The position numbers and the translations under genes were made by a program. The notes under the pieces are model-generated. The model saw only the letters and a program-made list of their open reading frames with translations. It searched no databases and was not told where the DNA came from. From positions 1-29,897 of IMG/VR virus record IMGVR_UViG_3300005618_000046: a stretch of DNA of 29,897 bases. One strand, given 5' to 3'. This DNA comes from a virus. This document shows, piece after piece, positions 20,104-28,321 of the stretch; within the stretch, counting starts at the first letter, position 1; each line of letters begins with the position of its first letter.

Positions 20104-22433
20104 TGGCGGCCGTCGAAAGAATATTCGGTAATTCCGTCGGCCACACGAATCGTGTCGGCGGGCCGAATCGCGACCCCAATGCCGATGATCCATACAACGC
20201 GTTGGTTCGTGACCTGATCGACGATTCCATCATGTACGAAGAATCGATCCTGATGCCGGATCGTGAGGAGAACCTCGAATATTTCTACGGCGAGACGCCA
20301 GCCCCCGAGGGTGAAGGAACCTCCACCGCTATTTCGACGGACTTCCGCGACACGGTGATGGCTATCATCCCCTCGCTGATGCGAATCTTTACGAGCGCAG
20401 AGCATGTCATTTCGTGTCAACCGAATTACGCCGGACAGGAAGAGGCAGCGAAGCAGTGCACAGACTACCTCCAATACGTTTTCTGGGAGGACAATCCTGG
20501 ATTCCTCATTCTTCACGACGTCTTTAAGGACTCTCTCCGCTGTAAAATCGGCGTCGTCAAGTGGTACACCCAAACGGAAGAAGAGGTAACGCAGCAGACA
20601 TACCGAAATATTACTGCTGAACAACTACAATTGTTAATTTCTGAAAATCCGTCGGTGGAAGTGCTGAGCGCTCGACCCTCTCAGAAGCAAGCCCCGACGG
20701 GTGAAGGCGCTCCGAACGTGCCAACCTACGGAGCGTCGGCCCCGGAAGCCCTCCCCGACCTTACCCAATCGCCGCAAGGTGATTCGATGGCGGGCCAACC
20801 GCTTTCGGGGCCACCCCAACTTTTCGAAGAAGTGCAGATTCGCTTCGTCAAGTCCACGCCGATTACGAAGATCGAATCAGTACCTCTCGACGAATTCCGC
20901 ATCGATCGTCGTGCAAAGAACGTAAAGACGTCGAATCTAGTTGGCCACGACCGAATCACCAACGTGGGTGAGCTTATTTCGGCGGGCTATGAAATGGGTG
21001 TTCTGGAGGAGCATCTTGGCGCAACGTCGTCATTTTCGTCCGACCGTCAGTTTCGGAATGCGGGATTGGATGAAACTAATATTCAGGATGATCTCGATAT
21101 TCGTTATGGTTGCTATTTTATTCGAATTGATCGGGACGGTGACGGAATTCCTGAACTCCGCGAAATACACACGGTCGGGGACAATCACGTCATCATTCAC
21201 GACGAAATTGTCCAACACCCCAACTACGCCGTCTTCTGCTCGGATCCGGAACCCCACACCGTAGTCGGCGATAGCCCCGCCGAGCTGGTCAAAGATATTC
21301 AGGTCATCAAGACGAACATGCTGCGGGGGTCTCTCGATTCCCTCGCGCAGTCGATTTGGCCTCGAGTGGTATTTAACGAAACCCTCGTGAGCGCCGAGGA
21401 TGTGCTGAACGATGAGATTGGCGCGGCGATCCGTACGAAGGGTGATCCAGCATCGACGGTCCAGTCTCTACAACACCTGTTCATCGGTCAGCCAGTCTTC
21501 CAGATGTTCGAGGTAATGGAGGTATTGCGACAGCAGCGAACTGGTATCTCGGACGCTTCGAAGGGCGTCGATCCCAAGGCGTTGCAGTCGACGGCACTCC
21601 AAGGGGTCGACGCTATCGTTACAGGGGCACAGGAGAGAATCGAACTATGCGCGAGGGTCCTCGCCGAAACTGGTATGAAGGACTTATTTCAAGGATTGTT
21701 GCGCGAATGCGTAAACAACCCAAACCAGGAACGGACAGTTCAGTTACGGGGCAAATGGACGGACGTCAACCCAAGCACGTTCGACCCGTCGATGAAGATA
21801 TCGGTGAACCCGACCCTTGGTCGCGGCTCCGATATGACCCGATTACTGGTACTCCAAGATATAAAACAGACCCAAATGCTGACGATGGAGAAGTATGGCG
21901 TTGACAATCCGCTCTGCGGGCCGATGGAGTTTCGGAACACTCTCACGGACATGATGGCCATCGGGAACATTAAGAATGTCGATCGGTACTTCAAAGTCAT
22001 TACGCCGGAGGTTATGGCGCAGATTACTCAAACGCCAAAAGAGCCCGATCCCGCTCTCATGCTCGCACAAGCTGAGATGGAAAAGACTCGATCGAAGACT
22101 GCTTCTGAGATCGCGAAGAGAGAGTTCGAGGATCGCAAGCTCCGTGTCGATGATGATTTCCGCAGAGATCAGCTCACTGTTAAGAGCATCTTGGACGCCG
22201 CTACCGTCGAAGGTCAATGGGGTCAGCACGTCGACGGAACTCTTCTCGAAATGGCAAACGTCGCCAACGCCTTGGATAAGATCGACAACGAAGCTGCAAA
22301 CACCGATGCGGGTATCATCAAGACCCAGAGCGACATTGAACTAGGTCAGCGACAGGCCGACATAGCACAACAGGGCGCGGATACGGCGCAACAGGAGGCT
22401 GCCAATGCCAGCGCCGAAACCAGAGCGGAGTGA
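20103..22433 (+). CDS. Portal protein, P22-type long form
   Basis: 776 aa. The N-terminus (residues 28-120) holds DPYNALVRDLIDDSIMYEES, a helix-rich clip/wing start, and IIPSLMRIFTSAEHVI, characteristic of podovirus portals of the P22/SU10 type. Further along are YGCYFIRIDRDGDGIPELRE (a wing beta segment), the stem region with VKDIQVIKTNMLRGSLDSLA, and a C-terminal helical barrel (residues about 650-776) rich in Gln, Ala and Glu. The portal forms the dodecameric channel at one capsid vertex. It follows the terminase and precedes scaffold and capsid. Confidence 0.9.
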   Translation: MAAVERIFGNSVGHTNRVGGPNRDPNADDPYNALVRDLIDDSIMYEESILMPDREENLEYFYGETPAPEGEGTSTAISTDFRDTVMAIIPSLMRIFTSAEHVISCQPNYAGQEEAAKQCTDYLQYVFWEDNPGFLILHDVFKDSLRCKIGVVKWYTQTEEEVTQQTYRNITAEQLQLLISENPSVEVLSARPSQKQAPTGEGAPNVPTYGASAPEALPDLTQSPQGDSMAGQPLSGPPQLFEEVQIRFVKSTPITKIESVPLDEFRIDRRAKNVKTSNLVGHDRITNVGELISAGYEMGVLEEHLGATSSFSSDRQFRNAGLDETNIQDDLDIRYGCYFIRIDRDGDGIPELREIHTVGDNHVIIHDEIVQHPNYAVFCSDPEPHTVVGDSPAELVKDIQVIKTNMLRGSLDSLAQSIWPRVVFNETLVSAEDVLNDEIGAAIRTKGDPASTVQSLQHLFIGQPVFQMFEVMEVLRQQRTGISDASKGVDPKALQSTALQGVDAIVTGAQERIELCARVLAETGMKDLFQGLLRECVNNPNQERTVQLRGKWTDVNPSTFDPSMKISVNPTLGRGSDMTRLLVLQDIKQTQMLTMEKYGVDNPLCGPMEFRNTLTDMMAIGNIKNVDRYFKVITPEVMAQITQTPKEPDPALMLAQAEMEKTRSKTASEIAKREFEDRKLRVDDDFRRDQLTVKSILDAATVEGQWGQHVDGTLLEMANVANALDKIDNEAANTDAGIIKTQSDIELGQRQADIAQQGADTAQQEAANASAETRAE

Positions 22434-22680
22434 TTTCGAGGTTGACGAGCGGGCAACGGCTGCGTTGTTGCTGCTCAACGACAAATACATCGTGGAGGCT
22501 TTCACGGCGTTACGAGAAATGTACATCAATATTCTCGAGAATTCGCCGGTCGGCGGAGAGGCAGCCGCGACAGCCCACACAAGTCTGAAGGTCCTTCAGG
22601 ATTTCCGGGCTAACATCGAGTCGATGGTAACAGACCAAAAAATGCGAGTCAAATACAGCGGGAAACCAAGAAATGCCTGA
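22405..22680 (+). CDS. Small head-module protein
   Basis: 91 aa, helical (AALLLLNDKYIVEAFTALRE; TAHTSLKVLQDFRANIESMV). It starts inside the end of the portal gene (29-bp overlap), with GGAGG six bases before ATG 22405, and overlaps the scaffold start by eight bases. Proteins in this position often assist prohead assembly; no family is recognised. Confidence 0.72.
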   Translation: MPAPKPERSDFEVDERATAALLLLNDKYIVEAFTALREMYINILENSPVGGEAAATAHTSLKVLQDFRANIESMVTDQKMRVKYSGKPRNA

Positions 22681-23743
22681 TCCAATGGATGACGCCGCAA
22701 AGGCGTTTGACGCTGACATCGCACGGGTGTCGACGTCAACCAAAGCTGTTCCCAAGGTAGACCGAACGGAGGGTCCCCCCGAGCGCATGTTCGAGCGCGT
22801 CGGCGAACTGGAAGTGGATGACGAGTCGCCCCCCAAGGCCCCCGGCGATGATTACGAAGCCCCGCCGGTTCGTACGGAAGACGACGAGGAAGACGATGAG
22901 GACATTGGGGAAGAGGTCGACGAGGAGGCCGATGAGGAAGAGGCCGAAGGGCCAGATGATGAGCTACTTACTAAAGAATTTACCGTCATGGTTGATGGTG
23001 AAGAACAAACCGTACCCCTCAAAGAAGCGCTTGAAGGGTATGACCGAACACAGACGTTTCATCAACGGATGAATGAGGTCGACGAGGCCAAGAAAATCAT
23101 TCAACGGACTGCCGCTGACGCCGTTCACAACTACGAGTACTCGGTGAACGTGGCGAAGGAAATCGAGGGATATCTTCAGGCGCTGGTTCCGCCCGAGCCG
23201 AACTGGGACGAAGAATTTAAGAATAATCCTGTCAAAGCACGGGAAATGCAGAAATACTACGACCACGTGCGCGGGTTCAGGAAAACGATGCAGGAGAAGC
23301 TCGGAGCGGCTGCCGAAGAGCGCCAGAAGAGCGATGCTGTCCAGCTTTCGGCCTATGCCGAGGAGGAGTCCAAGAAGTTTGATCGTGCCAACGCCAAGCA
23401 TTGGGCGACCGATCCGAAGCGGAAGGGCAAAGACCTCAATGCGATGCGCCGGACAGCCCTTACTCACGGCTTTTCGGAAGAAGAGATATCGCAGGTCTAC
23501 GACAGCCGGATGCTCAACATATTGTTGAAGGCAAGCAAGTACGATCGTATAATGGCGAGCCGTCCGAAGCCGGTACAGCAAGGCAATGGCACCCGCCCGG
23601 TTCCGACCGGGGGTGGGGCTACCCGGAAGAAGGTAGTTAACCGAACGTTCTCAACGGCGTCCAAGCAACTAAGCAAATCTGGAAGTATCGATGACGCTGC
23701 CGTCGTTTTCGACCAGATTATCAGCAGGGAAAAGAAGCGCTAG
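22673..23743 (+). CDS. Scaffolding protein
   Basis: 356 aa. The first 100 residues are extremely acidic and disordered (runs of D and E near residues 60-95). Then comes a small beta motif FTVMVDGEEQTVPLKEALEG and YDRTQTFHQRMNEVDEAKK, seen in phage scaffolds, followed by long coiled-coil helices (residues 130-280) and a basic C-terminus (KKVVNRTFSTASKQLSKSG). It would direct capsid protein assembly and leave the head before or during packaging. It lies directly upstream of the capsid gene, as expected. Confidence 0.85.
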   Translation: MPDPMDDAAKAFDADIARVSTSTKAVPKVDRTEGPPERMFERVGELEVDDESPPKAPGDDYEAPPVRTEDDEEDDEDIGEEVDEEADEEEAEGPDDELLTKEFTVMVDGEEQTVPLKEALEGYDRTQTFHQRMNEVDEAKKIIQRTAADAVHNYEYSVNVAKEIEGYLQALVPPEPNWDEEFKNNPVKAREMQKYYDHVRGFRKTMQEKLGAAAEERQKSDAVQLSAYAEEESKKFDRANAKHWATDPKRKGKDLNAMRRTALTHGFSEEEISQVYDSRMLNILLKASKYDRIMASRPKPVQQGNGTRPVPTGGGATRKKVVNRTFSTASKQLSKSGSIDDAAVVFDQIISREKKR

Positions 23744-23861
23744 TCGCAGCAAGTTCAGGAAGGCCCGGACCCGCACAGACGGAACGGGCTTATGCTCGGC
23801 GAATTTCACTAACCGATCGGCGCAAGGTTAGGTGGAATCTCCGCGTTCCTAGGAGTCAGGA

Positions 23862-23930
23862 ATGACAACTATCAACCCGGAGATTCACCATGCCGAAGGT
23901 TACAGGCGCATTCACTACGTACGATGCTAA
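23862..23930 (+). CDS. Possible 22-residue leader peptide overlapping the capsid start
   Basis: ATG 23862 follows AGGAGTCAGG and opens a 22-codon frame (MTTINPEIHHAEGYRRIHYV, then RC) whose last third overlaps the capsid gene in another frame. The stretch before it (23744-23861) contains a stem 23809-23814/23826-23831. It may be a translational coupler for capsid synthesis or just chance. Confidence 0.3.
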   Translation: MTTINPEIHHAEGYRRIHYVRC

Positions 23931-24879
23931 GGCGAACAGGGAAGACCTGTCGAACAGCATCTACAACATCGATCCGTTCGACACCCCCATCCTTTCGATG
24001 GCGCGTCGGCGCAATGTGAAGAATCGTTCGTTCGACTGGCAGACCGAAAACCTGCCGGTGGTCGATCCGAACAATGCACAGATCGAAGGTTTCGAGCTGG
24101 TTCGTTCCAACTCGACCCCGACTGCGCGTCTTACCAACGTCACCCAGATTTCGAAGCGCGATGCGACCGTTTCCGGCTCGCAGGAGGCTTCGGACGCCGC
24201 TGGTAAGGGCTCCGAAATGGGCCACCAGATGGCGATGGCTTCGAAGGTCCTCAAGTCGGACATCGAGGTCATTCTCTCGAGCCGTCAGGCCCGCGACGAC
24301 GGTACCGCCGCAACCGCCCGTAAGACCGAGGCCATCGCACATTGGCTCGGTAGGGCAACGGACAAGCTCGGCGCTCCTGCGGCGGCTGTCATTGGTGTTA
24401 CTGCCGGTCTGCCGGTTCTGTCCACCGACGCTTTTGCTGCTGTCGCCGGAGCCTCGCAGGTGGCGATGACCGAAGTGATGGTCGGTGATGCCATGCAGAA
24501 GGCATTCACCAACGGTGCTCAGCCCGACCAGATGATCGTTCCTCCCGGCATCAAGCGCACTATCTCGACCTTCGAGGGTCGCGGTATTTCGCAGGTGCTC
24601 GTCGGAAAGACCGAAGTGGTGGCGACCGTCGACGTTATCGCCACCGATTTCGGCCGCATCAAGGTGATGCCGTCGCTCTGGATTCCGGTCGACATTTCTT
24701 ACATCCTCGACCCGGATTATGTTGCGGTGGGCTACTTCCGGAACTTCCGGCAGTTGCAGATCGCCAAGATCGGCGATGCCGAAACCCGCCTCATTCTCGC
24801 CGAGTGGGGCGTCGAGATGCGCAACCCGCTCGCGCACATCCTCTTTAACGGCGTGAAGCAGGGCGCCGTTATAACCTAG
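23890..24879 (+). CDS. Major capsid protein, SU10/DUF5309 type
   Basis: 329 aa. The N-terminus (FTTYDAKANREDLSNSIYNI, then DPFDTPILSMARR) and the order of the following strands (FDWQTENLP, GFELVRSNSTPTARLTNVTQ, PDQMIVPPGIKRTISTF) match the DUF5309 family of HK97-fold capsid proteins. The C-terminal part (VDISYILDPDYVAVGYFRNF, then RQLQIAKIGDAETRLIL) fits the P-domain end. It has GGAG seven bases before ATG 23890. A strong terminator follows. Codon use is more GC-biased than in the late genes after 24.9 kb, as expected for a highly expressed gene. Confidence 0.92.
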   Translation: MPKVTGAFTTYDAKANREDLSNSIYNIDPFDTPILSMARRRNVKNRSFDWQTENLPVVDPNNAQIEGFELVRSNSTPTARLTNVTQISKRDATVSGSQEASDAAGKGSEMGHQMAMASKVLKSDIEVILSSRQARDDGTAATARKTEAIAHWLGRATDKLGAPAAAVIGVTAGLPVLSTDAFAAVAGASQVAMTEVMVGDAMQKAFTNGAQPDQMIVPPGIKRTISTFEGRGISQVLVGKTEVVATVDVIATDFGRIKVMPSLWIPVDISYILDPDYVAVGYFRNFRQLQIAKIGDAETRLILAEWGVEMRNPLAHILFNGVKQGAVIT

Positions 24880-24896
24880 TTGCCCGCGAGAAACTT

Positions 24897-24938
24897 GGGG
24901 CGGCGTCTCGAATTCCCTCATCTGCGCCGCCCCCTTTT
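24897..24938 (+). terminator. Rho-independent terminator after the capsid gene
   Basis: GGGGCGGCG (24897-24905) pairs with CGCCGCCCC (24925-24933), a 9-bp stem with a 19-base loop, followed by C and TTTT. It probably lowers transcription into the less-needed downstream genes. Confidence 0.8.
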
Positions 24939-24949
24939 GGGAGAATATT

Positions 24950-25258
24950 ATGTCTAGTTCAACACATCGAATACTACTCCCTGTCGGGGAGTACACCAAC
25001 ATATCGAACGGCAACACGAATTGTTTTGTGTTTTTGGAGTACAACCAGCGTTTGAGGGTGGTTGTTGGGGGTATCTTACCTCCGGCGGATACTTTTGAGT
25101 ATTTCGATGTTGATTCCAGCAACGAGAATAGTTACGCTGGACATCGACTTGGTTTTAAGGTTGGAAACCTCCTCCTTGAGGATGACGTGTTCGTCATGCC
25201 CGACGGGGAATACCAAATGGACATCGTGGTGGTGAGAGGAGAAGTCAATGCCCTTTAA
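24950..25258 (+). CDS. Small structural protein, decoration-like
   Basis: 102 aa, beta-rich (THRILLPVGEYTNISNGNTN, then CFVFLEYNQRLRVVV; YQMDIVVVRGEVNAL). No coiled coil or signal peptide. The location directly after the capsid and terminator suggests a head decoration or minor structural protein, but the family is not recognised. GGGAG lies about seven bases before ATG 24950. Confidence 0.65.
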   Translation: MSSSTHRILLPVGEYTNISNGNTNCFVFLEYNQRLRVVVGGILPPADTFEYFDVDSSNENSYAGHRLGFKVGNLLLEDDVFVMPDGEYQMDIVVVRGEVNAL

Positions 25259-25409
25259 GTCGCAAGCTCAGCGAAATCTGTTCCACGCGGCGGAGAACGA
25301 TCCCAAGCTCCGAAAGAAGAAGGGAATTTCTAAAAAGACCGCTAAGAAGATGACGGAGCACGATCAGGGTGGCTCGCTGCCCTATTACGCCGGGAAGAAA
25401 CGAAAGTGA
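25248..25409 (+). CDS. 53-residue basic phage protein
   Basis: MPFKSQAQRNLFHAAENDPK, then LRKKKGISKKTAKKMTEHDQ and a tail GGSLPYYAGKKRK. A Lys-rich small protein starting MPFKSxAQRxxF is frequent in phage and prophage structural clusters; its role is unknown. It overlaps the upstream gene by 11 bases. Too short for many gene callers. Confidence 0.75.
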   Translation: MPFKSQAQRNLFHAAENDPKLRKKKGISKKTAKKMTEHDQGGSLPYYAGKKRK

Positions 25410-25410
25410 A

Positions 25411-25518
25411 ATGGACCTGTGGTCCTTCACTTTACTCGGCATGATAGTTGTGGGAGGTGTATTTCTGTTTGCGGTGATTAAAACGTTGCTGCGTAGACGA
25501 AGGAGGCTGATAAAATGA
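25411..25518 (+). CDS. 35-residue single-pass membrane protein, holin candidate
   Basis: MDLWSFTLLGMIVVGGVFLF, then AVIKTLLRRRRRLIK: one transmembrane helix (about residues 6-24) and a strongly basic tail. It lies directly before the GH19 endolysin with an ATGA overlap, the common position of holin or pinholin genes. It could also be a spanin or other membrane helper. It starts one base after the preceding stop. Confidence 0.65.
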   Translation: MDLWSFTLLGMIVVGGVFLFAVIKTLLRRRRRLIK

Positions 25519-26072
25519 ATCGGATCGCCTACTTTGACAGTGTTAGATCGTCCCTTTTCGGCGGGGCGATGACGCAGCAACAAGTTGATGGCCAGAGCGT
25601 TATCCTTGCACTGTGGGAGGGTGACCAAACCGGCACGCCAATGGATGATATCCGTTGGCTTGCCTACATGCTCGCTACGGCCTACGTCGAAACAGACCGA
25701 AAGATGTGGCCGATCGAGGAATACGGTAAGGGAAGCGGTAAAGATTACGGCACCACCTATTACGGTCGCGGCTTCGTACAGCTGACATGGGAAGAAAATT
25801 ACGACCGTGCTGGTGCTGCCCTTTCGCTGATCGATGATCGCGATCCTGTTGACCACCCCGAGATTGTTTTGGACAGTCTTATCGCTGCGCGGATCATGTT
25901 TCGTGGCATGGCGGAGGGGTGGTTCACCGGTCGAAAGCTTGGTGATTATTTCAATGATGAAGTCGATGATCCAATCGACGCGCGGCAGATCATCAATGGT
26001 AATGACCGTGATGAGGAGATAGCAGGGTATCACGAGAAGTTCCTCGAAGCTCTAGAAGGAGCATCGGTATGA
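25515..26072 (+). CDS. Endolysin, glycoside hydrolase family 19 (chitinase-like lysozyme)
   Basis: 185 aa. RWLAYMLATAYVETDRKMW carries the candidate catalytic Glu59; a second acidic site is IEEYGKGSG (E68/E69), and YYGRGFVQLTW (82-92) is the substrate-binding loop of GH19 enzymes acting on peptidoglycan. No signal peptide, so export depends on a holin. The length agrees with single-domain phage GH19 lysozymes. It is flanked by membrane proteins at 25411-25518 and 26069-26230, forming a lysis cassette inside the structural block. Confidence 0.92.
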   Translation: MNRIAYFDSVRSSLFGGAMTQQQVDGQSVILALWEGDQTGTPMDDIRWLAYMLATAYVETDRKMWPIEEYGKGSGKDYGTTYYGRGFVQLTWEENYDRAGAALSLIDDRDPVDHPEIVLDSLIAARIMFRGMAEGWFTGRKLGDYFNDEVDDPIDARQIINGNDRDEEIAGYHEKFLEALEGASV

Positions 26073-26230
26073 CAGTCACAACCATTCTGATCATTGTTTT
26101 GATCTTGATTCTGATTGGTGCATTGCCAACTTGGCCTTACGCGCGCGGTTGGGGGTACTATCCTTCGGGGCTTCTTGGAATTGTACTAATAGTTTTGATT
26201 ATATTGTTGTTGACCGGGCGGCTTGGTTGA
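26069..26230 (+). CDS. DUF3309 membrane protein, possible holin or lysis helper
   Basis: 53 aa with two hydrophobic helices (TTILIIVLILILIGALP and LLGIVLIVLIILLLTG) around a conserved hinge PTWPYARGWGYYPSG. This is the signature of the DUF3309 family, small proteins common in proteobacteria and their phages. Overlap ATGA with the endolysin gene suggests function in lysis, e.g. as a second holin, but the family's role is not established. Confidence 0.8.
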   Translation: MTVTTILIIVLILILIGALPTWPYARGWGYYPSGLLGIVLIVLIILLLTGRLG

Positions 26231-26253
26231 CAGCGTATGGGAGCACTGGTACG

Positions 26254-26559
26254 GTGGAAATCAAGCGCGTATATCGAAATTCGGATGGTGTTCGTCGTAC
26301 CTCTATCTGGGAAGACGATAAGCCCGAAATACTACATGTAAAGACGGAAGTAGACTTAACGCAGGCGATTGAAAACAATCACCGCCTGCGGGAACTGCAC
26401 CCTAGACGCTCGATGAATAAATTGGTCGCGCGAGGGGTGCCACTCACCGTGTACGAACAGTCGGTGCGAGAGCAGTGGGATGACAAGCGCTGGGCTCAGT
26501 GGCTTGACGACCCCGATAATGCCGCATTCCGCGTTTGGCAGGGTAGAGTGGGGAAATGA
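26254..26559 (+). CDS. Conserved podovirus protein, head-completion or connector-associated
   Basis: 101 aa from GTG 26254, with GGGAG ten bases upstream; the frame is open back to 26131, but that part overlaps the DUF3309 gene. The C-terminal segment MNKLVARGVPLTVYEQSVRE followed by WAQWLDDPDNAAFRVWQGRV is typical of small phage proteins encoded just before the adaptor. The start is not certain. It ends four bases into the adaptor start (ATGA). Confidence 0.65.
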   Translation: MEIKRVYRNSDGVRRTSIWEDDKPEILHVKTEVDLTQAIENNHRLRELHPRRSMNKLVARGVPLTVYEQSVREQWDDKRWAQWLDDPDNAAFRVWQGRVGK

Positions 26560-27161
26560 CAGCACTCAGCGACCACTGTAACACACTTCGCGATTGGGTC
26601 AATTTGGGTCCGGATGTCTACCCCGATTCGGTGGTAACGTCGTGGATTCGCATGTGCGAGTCCATCCTTAGCAAGCAACTTCGCTGCAAGGAGATGCTCC
26701 AGATTGACACGGGGCTGTTGTTTAATCAACGTCTTCTTCTTCCCGATGATTGGCGACAGCTCGATTTCGTGCGTGTCGTTGGCGGGAAGCCCCTTCGGTA
26801 CACCCCTAGGGATGATTTCTACAACCCCGATTTGGCCGACGATCAAAAGAATTGTTACACCATCACGGGGAATTACCTTATTTGTGGCGGAGTTTCTTCC
26901 GACGGACTTCGGGTTGAGCTGTCTTACTACCAAAAGCTCCCCCCGCTCGGCAATGATCCTACTTGGCCGCTCATCGAATACCCGATGCTGTTCACGCTGC
27001 AACCCCTTGCCGTTGCTTCGACCTACGCTTTCGAGGATGAGCGCGGCGATCGATGGGAAGCACAGTCAGCGAAATTAATCGATGATATCAACGTGGAACA
27101 CTTGCAAAGCAAAGCTAGCGGGTCACGATTGACCGCCCGCCGACGAAGGAGTTTTGGATAA
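26556..27161 (+). CDS. Head-tail adaptor protein
   Basis: 201 aa. TALSDHCNTLRDWVNLGPDV, then PDSVVTSWIRMCESILSKQL is the helical start of phage adaptor proteins that sit below the portal (SU10/P22-type). The middle has LLPDDWRQLDFVRVVGGKPL and the typical ICGGVSSDGLRVELSYYQKL strand pair; a basic tail (RLTARRRRSFG) ends it. The role is inferred from motif order and genome position. Confidence 0.8.
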   Translation: MTALSDHCNTLRDWVNLGPDVYPDSVVTSWIRMCESILSKQLRCKEMLQIDTGLLFNQRLLLPDDWRQLDFVRVVGGKPLRYTPRDDFYNPDLADDQKNCYTITGNYLICGGVSSDGLRVELSYYQKLPPLGNDPTWPLIEYPMLFTLQPLAVASTYAFEDERGDRWEAQSAKLIDDINVEHLQSKASGSRLTARRRRSFG

Positions 27162-27524
27162 ATGCCACTTGCATCGAGCGGTGAATCGACGGTCCTCGCG
27201 TCGTTACTTGCAGCACGATTTGTATCACTCCACACGGCTGCGCCGGGGGATTCGGGTATTAACGAGGTTTCCGGCGGCGCTTATGCACGTCAGGCGGCTA
27301 CCTTCACCAATACCGGTAACAACCCCACCGTGGCGGCAAACTCCACGGTGATCCAATACCCAACGGCAACGGCCTCGTGGGGGACCATCACCCATTTCGG
27401 CATTTGGTCTGCTGCCACGGGCGGCACGTTCCTAGCCTGGAACACGGTTACAACGGCAAAAGCTATCGGTATCGATGACATTGCGCGTTGGGAAATTGGT
27501 AAGCTGACGGTAACCACCGACTAA
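27162..27524 (+). CDS. Minor structural/tail protein with HTAAPGDSG motif
   Basis: 120 aa. SLHTAAPGDSGINEVSGGAY, then ARQAATFTNTGNNP and ITHFGIWSAATGGTFLAWNT resemble phage proteins that are called tail fibre or minor tail proteins in many genomes. It forms a compact beta sandwich. AAGGAG precedes the ATG, which abuts the upstream stop. It overlaps the next gene by one base. Confidence 0.78.
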   Translation: MPLASSGESTVLASLLAARFVSLHTAAPGDSGINEVSGGAYARQAATFTNTGNNPTVAANSTVIQYPTATASWGTITHFGIWSAATGGTFLAWNTVTTAKAIGIDDIARWEIGKLTVTTD

Positions 27525-28321
27525 TGGCTTCTAAGTACGGCAAACAGAAGTACGGGGCAGATCTTTACAGCTCGGCTTTAGCCCAGCTGGAAGGGAGTAC
27601 GTCTGCCTCCTTTACCCTTGCTGGTAGAGTTACTGATTTACGAACATTTATCGGCGCGGTCCCGTTTACTGCAACACTTAGTGGTGGGTTTGCAAAACAG
27701 AACTCGGTTGAAGGTTCTGTTTCATTCACTATGACCCCCGGTGTTGCGTTGTTGACTAAGATGCCGGGGTACAGAGGGACCACCATATCATTTTCGATGA
27801 CGCTTGCCGGTGATTTACGTGAAATAGAAGGATTGCGGGGTGATGTTTTAATTGCCCCGGATGTGGCTGGTAGGCTTACAAAACTAAATACTTTCATCGG
27901 TGCGTTGCCATTTACCGTTACGTTGGCGGGCCTGCCGACGCGCGGCATTACTTATGTTGGAAATTTGCCGTTTACGATGGGTGCGGCTGGCGTTTTGCTA
28001 GCTACTTGGAGGCTAAAAGGAAACGTTGCTGTTACACCCATTATAGTGGGTGATATTGCAACGTCGGGTACCAAGAAATTTGAAGGTGCGCTGCCTGTTG
28101 ACGTTATTTTCGGCGGTTCTTTAACTGCTGCTAAACCATTGATTGGTGGGACTATCACTTTCACAGTAACACCGAGTGATATGGGCATTTATCTTGGATC
28201 ATTTTGGGGGCCGGATAATCCTGATTCAGGATTTTGGACTCCCGATGTACCTGGTTCGGGGCCATGGGTTCCGGATGTGCCGGTTGATGAATTTTGGGAA
28301 CCTATCCCGAGGAGCGGATAA
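27524..28321 (+). CDS. Tail protein with ten 20-residue beta repeats
   Basis: 265 aa. From residue 22 to about 220 the chain is made of ten units of 20-22 residues: [F/L/Y]-x-G-x-[V/L]-x-FTxTxxG followed by a variable loop (starts near 22, 42, 62, 83, 104, 124, 144, 164, 186, 206). The best copies are FIGAVPFTATLSG, FIGALPFTVTLAG and YVGNLPFTMGAAG. This predicts a beta-solenoid or fibre shaft. The last 40 residues repeat FW-x-PD-x-P units (FWTPDVPGSGPWVPDVP). It is encoded before the glycine-rich receptor-binding protein. TAATG couples it to the gene upstream. Confidence 0.75.
   Translation: MASKYGKQKYGADLYSSALAQLEGSTSASFTLAGRVTDLRTFIGAVPFTATLSGGFAKQNSVEGSVSFTMTPGVALLTKMPGYRGTTISFSMTLAGDLREIEGLRGDVLIAPDVAGRLTKLNTFIGALPFTVTLAGLPTRGITYVGNLPFTMGAAGVLLATWRLKGNVAVTPIIVGDIATSGTKKFEGALPVDVIFGGSLTAAKPLIGGTITFTVTPSDMGIYLGSFWGPDNPDSGFWTPDVPGSGPWVPDVPVDEFWEPIPRSG

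Noticed and set aside
23872-25122. 416-aa minus-strand frame
   Set aside because: It is antisense to the capsid gene; it arises from the strong third-codon-position bias there.
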